Of a stretch of 18,317 nt of DNA, positions 1-8,316 are shown piece by piece. Position numbers and translations under genes: made by a program. The stretch comes from Rhodocyclaceae bacterium UBA1310 (GTDB lineage Bacteria > Pseudomonadota > Gammaproteobacteria > Burkholderiales > Rhodocyclaceae), in the NCBI GenBank assembly GCA_002307175.1, contig DBTS01000053.1, positions 1-18,317 on the forward strand. Direction: 5' to 3'. The notes below the pieces were generated by a model. That model was not told the origin of the DNA and ran no database searches. It saw only the letters and a program-made list of their open reading frames with translations. Positions within the stretch are counted from its first letter, which is position 1; every line of letters starts with the position of its first letter.

Positions 1-127
1 GGGCCGACAGCACCTTGGCTTCGTAACCGATACCGAATTCCTTGAGCTTCTTGGCACAGGCACTCATGGTCGGCCAGTCGCTGTCCGAGCCCATGACGAT
101 TCCAACGAGGGGGGTCTTGGCATTCAT
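1..127 (-). CDS. purE: PurE, N5-carboxyaminoimidazole ribonucleotide mutase (N-terminal part)
   Basis: PurE converts N5-CAIR to 4-carboxy-AIR in cytoplasmic de novo purine synthesis. The first 42 codons are visible; the gene runs off the left edge. The N-terminus reads MNAKTPLVGIVMGSDSDWPT, which contains the hallmark GSDSDWP loop that binds the nucleotide phosphate in class I PurE, followed by the helix with CAKKLKEFGI. The start is the ATG at 127; an AAGGAA Shine-Dalgarno sequence overlaps the folD stop codon just upstream, so the 13-nt gap suggests cotranscription and translational coupling with folD. Both genes serve purine and one-carbon metabolism. The identification is by motif and I consider it secure; the rest of the protein is not visible. 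Confidence 0.93.
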   Translation of the reverse strand, partial: MNAKTPLVGIVMGSDSDWPTMSACAKKLKEFGIGYEAKVLSA

Positions 128-140
128 TGTTTTGATTTCC

Positions 141-998
141 TTATGCTTGATTCAGCGCACGACGCGCGCTCTCCAGGGTATTCGCCAGCAGCATGGTGAT
201 CGTCATCGGACCGACGCCACCCGGCACGGGCGTAATCAGGGAGGCAACCTGGCTGGCCGACGCGTAATCCACGTCACCACAGAGCTTGCCGTTTTCATCA
301 CGGTTCATGCCGACGTCGATGACGACAGCGCCCGGCTTGATCATGTCGCCGGTGATCATCTTGGCTTTGCCCACAGCCGCCACGAGGATATCGGCGCGGC
401 GGGTGTGGAAAGCCAGATCACGGGTCTGCGAGTGACAGATCGTCACGGTCGCGCCCTTGGACAGCAGCATCACGCTCATCGGCTTGCCGACGATGTTGGA
501 GCGGCCGATCACGACGGCTTCTGCACCCTTGACCTGCACATTCTCAGATTCCAGCATCTTCATCACGCCCCATGGCGTGCAGGGGTAGAAAGACTTGCGG
601 CCCTGCAGCAACAGGCCGAAGTTCACCGCGTGGAAACCATCGACGTCCTTTTCCGGCGAGATGGCTTCGAGCACCTTTTCAGAATCGAACTGCTTGGGCA
701 GGGGCAACTGCACGAGAATGCCGTGCACGCTGGTATCGGCATTCAGCTCGGCGATCTTGGCGAAGACCTGTTCCGGTGCCACATCGGCCGGATAGCTGAA
801 CTTCAGCGAGCGGAAACCGGCTTTTTCACAGCCGGCAACCTTGTTGCGGACGTACACGGCGGAAGCCGGGTCTTCACCGACAAGAATCACCGCCAGACAG
901 GGCTGAACGCCCTTGGCAGTCAACTCGGCGGCCTGTTGCGCGATTTCCTCGCGGACCTTCTCGGAAAGCGCCTTGCCATCAATGTTGCGTGCAGTCAT
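141..998 (-). CDS. folD: FolD, bifunctional methylenetetrahydrofolate dehydrogenase/methenyltetrahydrofolate cyclohydrolase
   Basis: FolD interconverts 5,10-methylene-, 5,10-methenyl- and 10-formyl-tetrahydrofolate in the cytoplasm, supplying formyl groups for purine synthesis. The 285-residue length is normal for the family. Visible motifs are the YVRNK segment (Tyr49, catalytic Lys53), VQLPLP at 96-101, the KDVDGF motif with Asp120, PCTPWGV, the NADP-binding GRSNIVGKP loop, and PVPGGVGPMT near the C-terminus. I chose the ATG at 998 because the conserved sequence MTARNIDGK begins there; an in-frame ATG nine codons upstream (1025) lies almost on the predicted -10 box and is unlikely to be used. 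purE follows after 13 nt on the same strand, which fits a purine/one-carbon operon. Confidence 0.96.
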   Translation of the reverse strand: MTARNIDGKALSEKVREEIAQQAAELTAKGVQPCLAVILVGEDPASAVYVRNKVAGCEKAGFRSLKFSYPADVAPEQVFAKIAELNADTSVHGILVQLPLPKQFDSEKVLEAISPEKDVDGFHAVNFGLLLQGRKSFYPCTPWGVMKMLESENVQVKGAEAVVIGRSNIVGKPMSVMLLSKGATVTICHSQTRDLAFHTRRADILVAAVGKAKMITGDMIKPGAVVIDVGMNRDENGKLCGDVDYASASQVASLITPVPGGVGPMTITMLLANTLESARRALNQA

Positions 999-1027
999 GA
1001 TCAGCCTAAGCTTTTGAAAAACCATTA

Positions 1028-1033
1028 ATTATA
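1028..1033 (-). promoter_or_regulatory. Candidate -10 box for folD-purE
   Basis: The minus strand reads a perfect TATAAT here, 30 bases before the folD ATG at 998, giving a predicted short leader of roughly 23 nt. No good TTGACA-like -35 hexamer sits 16-18 bases further upstream, so the call rests on the -10 alone and on its position. Confidence 0.5.
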
Positions 1034-1336
1034 CGCTGCTGCGAAACCCGAGGGTAGAGTGCAGCATGCACCGGTGGGCGAGAGAGCGGGGAGTTGCAAT
1101 ATGGATCAGGCAGGATATACGGATCACCCATGGGGTGGGGGCGGACCTTCCGCGAGGTGAGGGCAAAACCACACAGTGAGGCGGATACCCCAAAGCGGGG
1201 CAAGGGGCGGGGCAAGACAGGCCTGCAGGCTCCAGAATGGGGCAGTGCAGGCCCGAATCGCCCTGAATCCCGCCAATGAACCGTGCATGTTCCTTGCTAC
1301 AACATTGGGGCACCGGCCTTTCGGAGAACACTCAGC
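1034..1336. other. Intergenic region between divergent folD and the DUF2126 operon
   Basis: About 300 bases with no convincing gene. Open frames crossing it in several frames have no recognisable content. It holds runs of four to five G residues around 1132-1142 and 1197-1212, the latter preceded by CCCC at 1187-1190, and an inverted repeat at 1220-1253. The promoter of the plus-strand operon must lie here, but I find no consensus sigma-70 box that I would defend. Confidence 0.6.
1220..1253. repeat. Inverted repeat upstream of the DUF2126 operon
   Basis: GGCCTGCA at 1220-1227 is repeated in inverted orientation as TGCAGGCC at 1246-1253, with 18 bases between. The left arm also lies inside the 10-bp palindrome GCCTGCAGGC at 1221-1230. 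The repeat ends 83 bases before the ATG at 1337, a suitable place for an operator or a leader hairpin. Function is unknown. Confidence 0.5.
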
Positions 1337-4300
1337 ATGTCGATTCATGTTGCATTGAACCACGTCACGCATTATCGCTACGACAGGCCCATCAGCCTCG
1401 GCCCGCAGGTGATTCGCCTGCGCCCGGCGCCGCATTCGCGCACCCGCATCCTGAGCTATTCCCTGCGCGTAAGCCCCGACAAGCATTTCATCAACTGGCA
1501 GCAGGATCCTCAGTCGAACTATCTGGCGCGGCTGGTGTTCCCCGAGAAAACGCGGGAATTCCGGGTTGAGGTTGATCTTGTTGTCGAAATGTCTGTGCTC
1601 AATCCCTTCGATTTCTTTCTCGAGCCAGAGGCCACCCTGTGCCCGTTCACCTACGGCCCGCAGCTTGCTACCGAGCTGGCGCCGTATCTGATCTGCCTGC
1701 CGGCACAGCCCCGTTTTGAGGAATTTCTCGAAGGGGTGTCGCGCGAGAAAATTGCCACCATTGATTTTCTGGTGGCATTGAACCAGCGTGTGCAACATGC
1801 CATCGGCTACCTCATCCGCCTTGAACCTGGCGTGCAGACCCCTGAGGAAACGCTCACCAAGGCTTCCGGCTCGTGTCGTGATTCGGCCTGGCTGCTGGTG
1901 CAGTTGCTGCGCCACCTGGGGCTGGCGGCGCGTTTCGTGTCGGGCTATCTGATCCAGTTGAAGCCCGACGTCAAATCACTTGATGGGCCCTCTGGTACCG
2001 AGGTGGATTTCACCGATCTGCATGCCTGGTGTGAGGTATTCCTGCCCGGTGCCGGCTGGATCGGGCTGGACCCGACTTCCGGCCTCCTTGCGGGGGAAGG
2101 GCACATCCCGCTGGCCTGCTCGCCGGAACCCTCCTCTGCAGCCCCCATCGAGGGCGGGCTGGAGAAGTGCGAGGTGAGCTTCGAGCATCACATGCGCGTG
2201 GACCGCATTCTCGAAGCGCCGCGCGTCACCAAACCGTATACCGAATCGCAGTGGGCGGCGATTGATGCGCTCGGGCGGCGTATTGATGTCGATCTGCGTG
2301 CCAACGATGTGCGCCTCACACAGGGGGGAGAGCCTACCTTTGTGTCGATTGATGATCGTGATGGGGCCGAGTGGAATACCGATGCATTAGGCCCCACCAA
2401 GCGCCATCTCTCCGAAGATCTGCTGGCACGGCTGAAAGTCCGCTACGCTCCGCAGGGCCTGCTGCACTATGGTCAGGGCAAGTGGTATCCCGGCGAGCAG
2501 CTGCCGCGCTGGTCGCTGAATCTGTACTGGCGTCGTGATGGAGACCCCTTGTGGGGAGATGCCTCGCTGTTTGCGGATGAAACACGCGACTACGCTGTCA
2601 CCGATGCGCAGGCGGGTGAATTTCTGCGTGCGGTGGCGGCAAGGCTGGGCATGGATGGCACCCACGCCTTCCCGGCGTTCGAGGATGTCTGGTACTACCT
2701 GTGGCGCGAGCGCAAGCTGCCTGAAAACGTCGATCCCTTTGATGCGCGTTTGGCCGATCCGCTGGAGCGCGAGCGCCTGCGCGCGGTTTTTGAGCAGGGC
2801 CTGGACAAGACCGTGGGCTGGGTTCTGCCGCTGGAGCGTGATGCGGCGCTGGGCACGTGGCGGACAGGGCCGTGGTTTCTGCGTGGGGAGCGTTGCTACC
2901 TGATTCCCGGCGATTCTCCGCTGGGTTATCGCCTGCCACTGGATTCACTCCCCTGGGTGGCGGAGAAGGATTTTCCGTGGATGCATCAGCCTGACCCCAC
3001 ACAGAGTTTCCCGCACCTGCCAGCCTACAGGCGCCATGCCGCTCAGCACCAGTTGCCGGCTTCGGTACAGCGTGCCGCTGCACGCGCGGGGGCCGGTGGG
3101 GCAGAAACCCGCCAACCGGCGCGGGGTGAATCCGCCGCGTGGATCACACGCACGGCAATGTGTGCGCAGCCACGTGAGGGAAAGCTGTATGTGTTCATGC
3201 CACCGACGCGGACACTGGAGGATTATCTGGAAGTGGTTGCCGCTGTCGAAGCCACGGCGGCGGGGATGACCCTGCCGGTGGTGCTGGAGGGCTACGAGCC
3301 GCCGAAAGACCCCCGTCTGCAGGTGCTGCGCGTAACGCCGGACCCCGGCGTGATCGAAGTGAATATCCACCCGGCGGCAAGCTGGGATGAACTTGCCGAA
3401 CAGACCACCTTCCTCTATGACGCAGCACACCAGAGCCGCCTCTCGACCGAGAAATTCATGGTTGACGGGCGCCATACCGGTACCGGGGGCGGCAACCACT
3501 TCGTGCTGGGAGGGCTCACGCCTGCCGATTCTCCCTTCATGCGGCGTCCGGAGCTGCTGGGCAGCATGCTGGCCTACTGGCACAATCACCCTGCGCTGTC
3601 GTATCTGTTCAGCGGGCTTTTCATCGGGCCGACAAGCCAGGCGCCGCGAGTTGATGAGGCACGCAACGACTCAGTCTACGAGATTGAAGTGGCGCTCGCC
3701 GAGATGCGCCGCCAGAGCGAGCAGTTTGGCTCCTGCACGCCGTGGCTGACCGACCGCCTGCTGCGCAATCTGCTGATCGACGTGACGGGCAATACCCACC
3801 GCGCCGAGTTCTGCATCGACAAGCTGTATTCGCCGGATTCCGCCTCCGGGCGCCTCGGGCTCCTCGAAATGCGCGGCTTCGAGATGCCGCCACATGCGCA
3901 GATGAGTCTCGCGCAGCAATTGCTGATGCGCACCCTGGTTGCACGCTTCTGGCAGCAGCCCTATCAGCCTGAGCGCCTCAAGCGCTGGGGCACCGAACTG
4001 CACGACCGCTTCATGCTGCCGCATTTCGTGTGGGAAGATTTTCACGATGTGGTCGAAGAACTGCAGGATTTTGGTTATCCCCTGCAGGCAGAATGGTTTG
4101 CGCCACACTTCGAATTCCGTTTCCCGCGCCTGGGGGATTTTGCCGCCAAAAATGTCGCGGTCGAGCTGCGCATGGCGCTGGAGCCCTGGCATGTGATGGG
4201 CGAGGAGGGGGCAGCCGGCGGTACGGTACGTTATGTGGATTCCTCGGTGGAGCGCCTGCAGGTGAAGGTGCGTGGCCTGATTGATGATCGCCATGTGCTG

Positions 4301-4660
4301 ACCTGCAACGGGCAGGCCGTTCCGCTGCAGCCAACCGGCACAGTTGGCGAATTCGTGGGCGGGGTGCGTTATCGGGCATGGTGCCCGCCCGCCTGTCTGC
4401 ATCCGACAATTGGTGTGCATGCACCCCTGACAGTCGATCTGGTGGATACCTGGATGAAGCGTTCATTGGGCGGCTGCCAGTATCATGTGGCCCACCCGGG
4501 GGGGCGTAACTATGCGACTTTCCCGGTGAATGCCTACGAGGCGGAGGCGCGACGGCTGGCGCGCTTTTTCCGGATGGGGCACACTCCGGGCCGGCTGGAA
4601 GTCACTTCGCCGGAGCACAATCCCGATTTCCCGTTTACACTGGATCTCAGGAGGGGCTGA
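1337..4660 (+). CDS. Transglutaminase-like domain plus DUF2126 protein (COG1305-COG4196 architecture)
   Basis: A 1107-residue cytoplasmic protein with no signal peptide or membrane segment. Residues 1-100 match the bacterial transglutaminase N-terminal region (HVTHYRYDRPISLGPQ). Residues 150-250 form a transglutaminase-like core with an intact triad: Cys180 in GSCRDSAW, His229 in DLHAWCEV, Asp245 in GLDPTS. From about residue 300 to the end is the DUF2126 region, with conserved-looking stretches RLTQGGEPTFVS, EVNIHPAASWDEL (Glu674, Asn676, His678) and GTGGGNHFVLGG (Asn720, His721). Comparative work on amidoligases has linked DUF2126 to glutamine-synthetase-like carboxylate-amine ligases; I recall this and cannot test it. 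The start at 1337 follows GGAG at 1323-1326 and the conserved N-terminus. It is the first gene of an operon; the next begins 3 nt after its stop. Substrate unknown. Confidence 0.9.
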   Translation: MSIHVALNHVTHYRYDRPISLGPQVIRLRPAPHSRTRILSYSLRVSPDKHFINWQQDPQSNYLARLVFPEKTREFRVEVDLVVEMSVLNPFDFFLEPEATLCPFTYGPQLATELAPYLICLPAQPRFEEFLEGVSREKIATIDFLVALNQRVQHAIGYLIRLEPGVQTPEETLTKASGSCRDSAWLLVQLLRHLGLAARFVSGYLIQLKPDVKSLDGPSGTEVDFTDLHAWCEVFLPGAGWIGLDPTSGLLAGEGHIPLACSPEPSSAAPIEGGLEKCEVSFEHHMRVDRILEAPRVTKPYTESQWAAIDALGRRIDVDLRANDVRLTQGGEPTFVSIDDRDGAEWNTDALGPTKRHLSEDLLARLKVRYAPQGLLHYGQGKWYPGEQLPRWSLNLYWRRDGDPLWGDASLFADETRDYAVTDAQAGEFLRAVAARLGMDGTHAFPAFEDVWYYLWRERKLPENVDPFDARLADPLERERLRAVFEQGLDKTVGWVLPLERDAALGTWRTGPWFLRGERCYLIPGDSPLGYRLPLDSLPWVAEKDFPWMHQPDPTQSFPHLPAYRRHAAQHQLPASVQRAAARAGAGGAETRQPARGESAAWITRTAMCAQPREGKLYVFMPPTRTLEDYLEVVAAVEATAAGMTLPVVLEGYEPPKDPRLQVLRVTPDPGVIEVNIHPAASWDELAEQTTFLYDAAHQSRLSTEKFMVDGRHTGTGGGNHFVLGGLTPADSPFMRRPELLGSMLAYWHNHPALSYLFSGLFIGPTSQAPRVDEARNDSVYEIEVALAEMRRQSEQFGSCTPWLTDRLLRNLLIDVTGNTHRAEFCIDKLYSPDSASGRLGLLEMRGFEMPPHAQMSLAQQLLMRTLVARFWQQPYQPERLKRWGTELHDRFMLPHFVWEDFHDVVEELQDFGYPLQAEWFAPHFEFRFPRLGDFAAKNVAVELRMALEPWHVMGEEGAAGGTVRYVDSSVERLQVKVRGLIDDRHVLTCNGQAVPLQPTGTVGEFVGGVRYRAWCPPACLHPTIGVHAPLTVDLVDTWMKRSLGGCQYHVAHPGGRNYATFPVNAYEAEARRLARFFRMGHTPGRLEVTSPEHNPDFPFTLDLRRG

Positions 4661-4663
4661 TGC

Positions 4664-7198
4664 ATGGCCCCTGTCCGTCCGGTTGGTGACGCAAAGCCAG
4701 GACACCCCAACGATCCCAGCCAGAGCATGCCCAGACAACTGCTAGCGGAGTACCCCGAGGAAGCGCTCCGTTTCGACGAGATGTTCACCGCTGATGGTGA
4801 GCCGCGCCCGCACTATTCCGCGCTGTATGAACAGCTGGTGGGGCGGAATGCTGCGCAGTTGCGTGAGCTGTTCGACGATGTAGATCAGCAGATCCGTGAC
4901 AATGGTGTCACCTACAACGTCTACGACGAAGAAGGTGGCAGCATCCGTCCGTGGGCGCTTGATCCCCTTCCCCTGATCCTTTCGGCAGAAGAGTGGAAGG
5001 GTATCGAAACAGGTGTCAGGCAGCGTGCCGAATTGTTCAATCGCCTGCTTGCCGATTTCTACGGGCCGCAGAAGCTGTTTGCCGAAGGGCGCCTGCCTGC
5101 TTCGCTGGTGCTGGGGCATCCGGGGTTTCAGCGCCCCATGCATGGCTGGCAGCCGCCAGGTGGAAACTACCTGCACATCCTTGCTGTTGATCTGGCGCGT
5201 TCGCCGGATGGGCACTGGTGGGTCATCGATGATCGCACCCAGTCGCCCTCGGGAATGGGCTATGCGCTGGAGAACCGCCTCATTGTCTCGCGGCTGTTCC
5301 CGGATCTGTTCCGTGATCTGCGTGTGCGCCGGCTGGCCAATTTCTTCGCCGCCCTGCGGGATTCGATTGCCACCTACGCGCCGCACGGCAAGGAGCGCGT
5401 CAACACTGTGCTGCTTACCCCCGGCCCGTACAACGAGACGTATTTCGAACAGGCCTATCTGGCGCGCTACCTCGGCTATCCGCTGGTTGAAGGGCAGGAT
5501 CTGACGGTGCGGGACGGTTGTGTGTGGCTGAAGACCTTGTCCGGCCTGCGCCGCGTCCACGCGATCCTGCGCCGGATGGACGATGATTTCTGCGATCCGC
5601 TGGAGCTGCGTGCGGATTCGGCGTTGGGGGTGCCGGGATTGATGGACGTGGTGCGCCGTGGCAACGTACTGCTGACCAACGGGATTGGTGCCAGCGTGCT
5701 CGAAACTGGCGCCCTGGCTGGCTTCCTGCCCGGCCTTTGCGAACATCTGCTCGGGCAGCCGCTGGCGATGCCCGGTGTGGCAACGTGGTGGTGTGGTGAG
5801 CCGCCCGCCATGGAAGACGCCCTGGCCAAGGCGGATCATCTGGTGTTCAAGAGCGCCGTGCCCTATCAGATGGGGCGGCGTTTCAATCCGGTGTTTGGTG
5901 AGGATCTGGATGAGGATGAGCTGGCCCGGCTGACCGCGCGGGTGCGTGCCAATCCGCGCGAATTCTATGCCCAGGAGCTGGTGGCGATCTCGCGTGCGCC
6001 GGTGCTCGACCGCGAACATGGGCGCCGCGTACTGGGGCGTTCCGTGGGTCTGCGCGTCTACGCGGTGGCAACACCGGAAGGCTATATGGTGATGCCGGGC
6101 GGTTTGGCGCGTACTTCCAGCGAAAATGACAACCGTATTCTTTCGAATCAGCGTGGTGGTGGCAGCAAGGATGTGTGGGTCTGTGGCGAGCACAATGACC
6201 CGGCGTTAAGCCTGCTGCGGCGGCCTGTTTCAGCGGCAGATCTGGTGCGTAGCGGCGAAGGGCTTTCCAGCCGCGTTGTGGAGAATCTGTTCTGGTTCGG
6301 GCGCTATGCCGAGCGCTGCGACAATCTGGCGCGGTATCTGCGCGTGGCGCTCAATCGCGCATCCGATGCCAGTGACGATTCCACGGAATGGCTGGCGCTG
6401 GCGAAGTTCGGCACAGTGCTGCAACTGTTGCCGGAAGATTGTAATGAACGCGATGCAATCCGCATGCTGCTGCGCTCGGTTTGCGATGCCACGCAGGCCG
6501 GGTCGTTGGCCTCCTGCATCCTGCACCTGTCGCGGGCGGGGTTCCAGTTGCGTGAGCGGCTGTCGGTGGATAACTGGCGTACGCTCAACGCGCTGGCCGG
6601 TAATGTGGGAAAGAAACCGCACGACCAGGTGGGGGTTTTCGAAGCATTGTCCATGCTCGATGACTATATCCTGTCGTTCATGACACTGGCTGGTTTCGCG
6701 CTTGATGGCATGACGCGTGATCACGGCTGGCGTTTCCTCTCGCTGGGGCGACGCATCGAGCGCGCACAGTTCCAGACGGATGCCATCGAAGCTGCGATGG
6801 GCATGGGGCTGGATGGCAATCCTGAATGGTTGCTGGAGGTTTCCGACAGCATCGTGACCTACCGTTCGCGCTACATGGCGAGGCCGGAATGGATTGCGGT
6901 GCTGGATCTGCTCGTGGCCGATGAATCCAATCCGCGGGGGATCGTATTCCAGACGGCAGGACTCAAGGATTACTTGCAGCGTCTGAATGAATCAATCGAG
7001 GGCGGCATGCCGGATACGGGGATTGTCGGCATTCACCGGCGCATGCAGGAGCTTGACCCTGAGCGGGATTTCCATCCGGGTTCGCAGGCCCTGCATGAAG
7101 CCTTGTCGACACTGCGCTGGGCCTCTGCGGAGCTGTCGGACCAGATCGGGCAGCACTTCTTCTCGCACTCGGATGGCAGCGTGAGGGTGATCGCATGA
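4664..7198 (+). CDS. Circularly permuted ATP-grasp ligase fused to an alpha-E domain
   Basis: An 844-residue fusion of two families usually encoded by adjacent genes (COG2308 and COG2307). Residues 30-515 are the circularly permuted type 2 ATP-grasp domain, with WVIDDRTQSPSGMGYALENR around 186-205, RRMDDDFCDP at 303-312, Lys396 in LVFKSAVP, and the C-terminal GGGSKDVWV at 498-506. Residues 532-844 are the all-helical alpha-E domain, with its ER motif at Glu550-Arg551 (FGRYAERCDN) and a second one in RRIERAQFQ. ATP-grasp enzymes form amide bonds through acyl-phosphates; the substrates of this family are not established. The ATG at 4664 is supported by AGGAGG at 4649-4654. The stop overlaps the next start (ATGA), so the three genes are translationally coupled. 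A homologous but split pair lies at 9824-12222. Confidence 0.92.
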   Translation: MAPVRPVGDAKPGHPNDPSQSMPRQLLAEYPEEALRFDEMFTADGEPRPHYSALYEQLVGRNAAQLRELFDDVDQQIRDNGVTYNVYDEEGGSIRPWALDPLPLILSAEEWKGIETGVRQRAELFNRLLADFYGPQKLFAEGRLPASLVLGHPGFQRPMHGWQPPGGNYLHILAVDLARSPDGHWWVIDDRTQSPSGMGYALENRLIVSRLFPDLFRDLRVRRLANFFAALRDSIATYAPHGKERVNTVLLTPGPYNETYFEQAYLARYLGYPLVEGQDLTVRDGCVWLKTLSGLRRVHAILRRMDDDFCDPLELRADSALGVPGLMDVVRRGNVLLTNGIGASVLETGALAGFLPGLCEHLLGQPLAMPGVATWWCGEPPAMEDALAKADHLVFKSAVPYQMGRRFNPVFGEDLDEDELARLTARVRANPREFYAQELVAISRAPVLDREHGRRVLGRSVGLRVYAVATPEGYMVMPGGLARTSSENDNRILSNQRGGGSKDVWVCGEHNDPALSLLRRPVSAADLVRSGEGLSSRVVENLFWFGRYAERCDNLARYLRVALNRASDASDDSTEWLALAKFGTVLQLLPEDCNERDAIRMLLRSVCDATQAGSLASCILHLSRAGFQLRERLSVDNWRTLNALAGNVGKKPHDQVGVFEALSMLDDYILSFMTLAGFALDGMTRDHGWRFLSLGRRIERAQFQTDAIEAAMGMGLDGNPEWLLEVSDSIVTYRSRYMARPEWIAVLDLLVADESNPRGIVFQTAGLKDYLQRLNESIEGGMPDTGIVGIHRRMQELDPERDFHPGSQALHEALSTLRWASAELSDQIGQHFFSHSDGSVRVIA

Positions 7199-8139
7199 GC
7201 CAGCGCTACCATGTGATCCATGAAACGCTCTACCGCTATGCCGCACCGGTGAGCCTGTCGCAGCATCTGCTGCATCTGACGCCGAGGAGTTCCGAATTCC
7301 AGCAGGTGCAGCATCATCAGATCGAGGTCTCGCCGGGTGTGGCGGAACAGCGCCGTCACGTAGACTGGTTCGGCAACGCCTGTGAATGGCTGGCGGTGCG
7401 CCAGATGCACGAAGTATTGCGCTTGATTGCGGCCAGTACGGTGGAAGTTCGGCCTGGCCCGGAAGCCTGGCGCAAGGCTCCGGGGGTTGCCTGGGAGGAT
7501 GTGGCAGCCATGCTTGCAGCGTTTCCGGCGCGGGCACCGCTGAATGCACAGGAGTTTGCGCTGGTTTCGCCGCAGGTGCCTCAGCTGGAGGAAGTACGTC
7601 TGTGGGCACAGGCCAGTTTCACTCCACGCCGTCCGTTGCTCGAAGCCACACGACATCTGATGCAGCGGATCTGGCGCGAGTTTGAATTTGATCCCAAGGC
7701 GAGCACGGTATCTACGCCAGTGGCGGAGATCTTTCAGCGCCGGCGTGGCGTCTGCCAGGATTTCTCCCAGCTCATGATCAGTGCCTTGCGTTCGCTGGGG
7801 CTGTCGGCGCGCTATGTCAGTGGCTATATCCTAACGCATCCGGCGCCGGGCAAGCCGCGCCTGATCGGTGCGGATGCTTCTCATGCCTGGGTTCAGGTGT
7901 GGTGCCCGGAAAACGGCTGGGTAGGGTTTGATCCGACGAACAATCTGCAGCCCGATCTGGAGCACGTGATCCTCGGCTGGGGGCGGGAGTTTTCGGATGT
8001 CACGCCAATGCGCGGCGTGATCCTGGGCGGCGCCTCGCATGAAGTCGAGGTGCATGTGACGGTCATGCCGGTGGAGTTGCGAGATTTTGCGAAGCTGCTC
8101 AAGGAAGTGCGGGAACGTGATCTGACGCCAGAAGATTGA
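7195..8139 (+). CDS. Transglutaminase-like protein with intact catalytic triad
   Basis: A 314-residue member of COG1305. The N-terminal beta-rich region (YHVIHETLYRYAAPVSLSQH) precedes a papain-like core with Cys187 in RRGVCQDFSQ, His230 in DASHAWVQVW and Asp246 in GFDPTNN, so the enzyme should be able to form a Cys thioester and act as an amidase, peptidase or acyl transferase. No signal peptide is visible, which places it in the cytoplasm. Its ATG at 7195 overlaps the stop of the ATP-grasp/alpha-E gene, with AGGG at 7184-7187 as ribosome binding site. As last gene of the operon it is the likely partner, processing or transfer enzyme of the ATP-grasp ligase. The intact active site contrasts with its relative at 8993-9778. 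Confidence 0.93.
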   Translation: MSQRYHVIHETLYRYAAPVSLSQHLLHLTPRSSEFQQVQHHQIEVSPGVAEQRRHVDWFGNACEWLAVRQMHEVLRLIAASTVEVRPGPEAWRKAPGVAWEDVAAMLAAFPARAPLNAQEFALVSPQVPQLEEVRLWAQASFTPRRPLLEATRHLMQRIWREFEFDPKASTVSTPVAEIFQRRRGVCQDFSQLMISALRSLGLSARYVSGYILTHPAPGKPRLIGADASHAWVQVWCPENGWVGFDPTNNLQPDLEHVILGWGREFSDVTPMRGVILGGASHEVEVHVTVMPVELRDFAKLLKEVRERDLTPED

Positions 8140-8147
8140 GTACCCGG

Positions 8148-8189
8148 TGCCTGCCCGTCCGGCCATGCATGGAGGCCAGCGGGCAGGCA
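8148..8189 (+). terminator. Large hairpin after the first transglutaminase operon
   Basis: Nine bases past the stop at 8139, TGCCTGCCCG (8148-8157) pairs perfectly with CGGGCAGGCA (8180-8189). Inside the loop, GGCC at 8161-8164 can pair with GGCC at 8174-8177. No U-tract follows, so intrinsic termination is doubtful; it may protect the mRNA 3' end or act with Rho. Confidence 0.45.
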
Positions 8190-8269
8190 GAGACTAGGAT
8201 GGATTCTCTCTGAATTCACTGGCGCCTGGGCGGAGAAAGCGATATCCGTCGTCCCGGACGCAGGCTTTT

Positions 8270-8286
8270 CAGGCACAATTACCGCA
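8270..8286 (+). promoter_or_regulatory. Candidate sigma-54-like (-24/-12) promoter of the ClpP-like gene
   Basis: CAGGCACAATTACCGCA has GG and GC dinucleotides exactly 12 bases apart and matches the -24 core GGCAC and the -12 core GCA of the sigma-54 consensus TTGGCACG-N4-TTGCA; the flanking bases are poorer. The predicted start near 8297 gives a 20-nt leader that contains the ribosome binding site at 8304-8310. It shares 13 of 15 bases with the element at 12265-12281. It could be chance; no enhancer-type site was found upstream of this gene. Confidence 0.4.
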
Positions 8287-8316
8287 TGCAAGCTGCCATT
8301 AATGAGGAAGTAGATC

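Noticed and set aside
1282..1298. Sigma-54-like sequence (CGTGCATG-N4-TTGCT) before the DUF2126 operon
   Set aside because: The -12 part is perfect and the spacing to the ATG is plausible, but the essential -24 GG is replaced by TG, so it does not meet the standard of the other two elements.
4742..6193. 483-codon open frame on the minus strand opposite the fused ATP-grasp gene
   Set aside because: Antisense shadow; rich in His, Gln and Arg with no recognisable domain, whereas the plus strand has strong ATP-grasp motifs.
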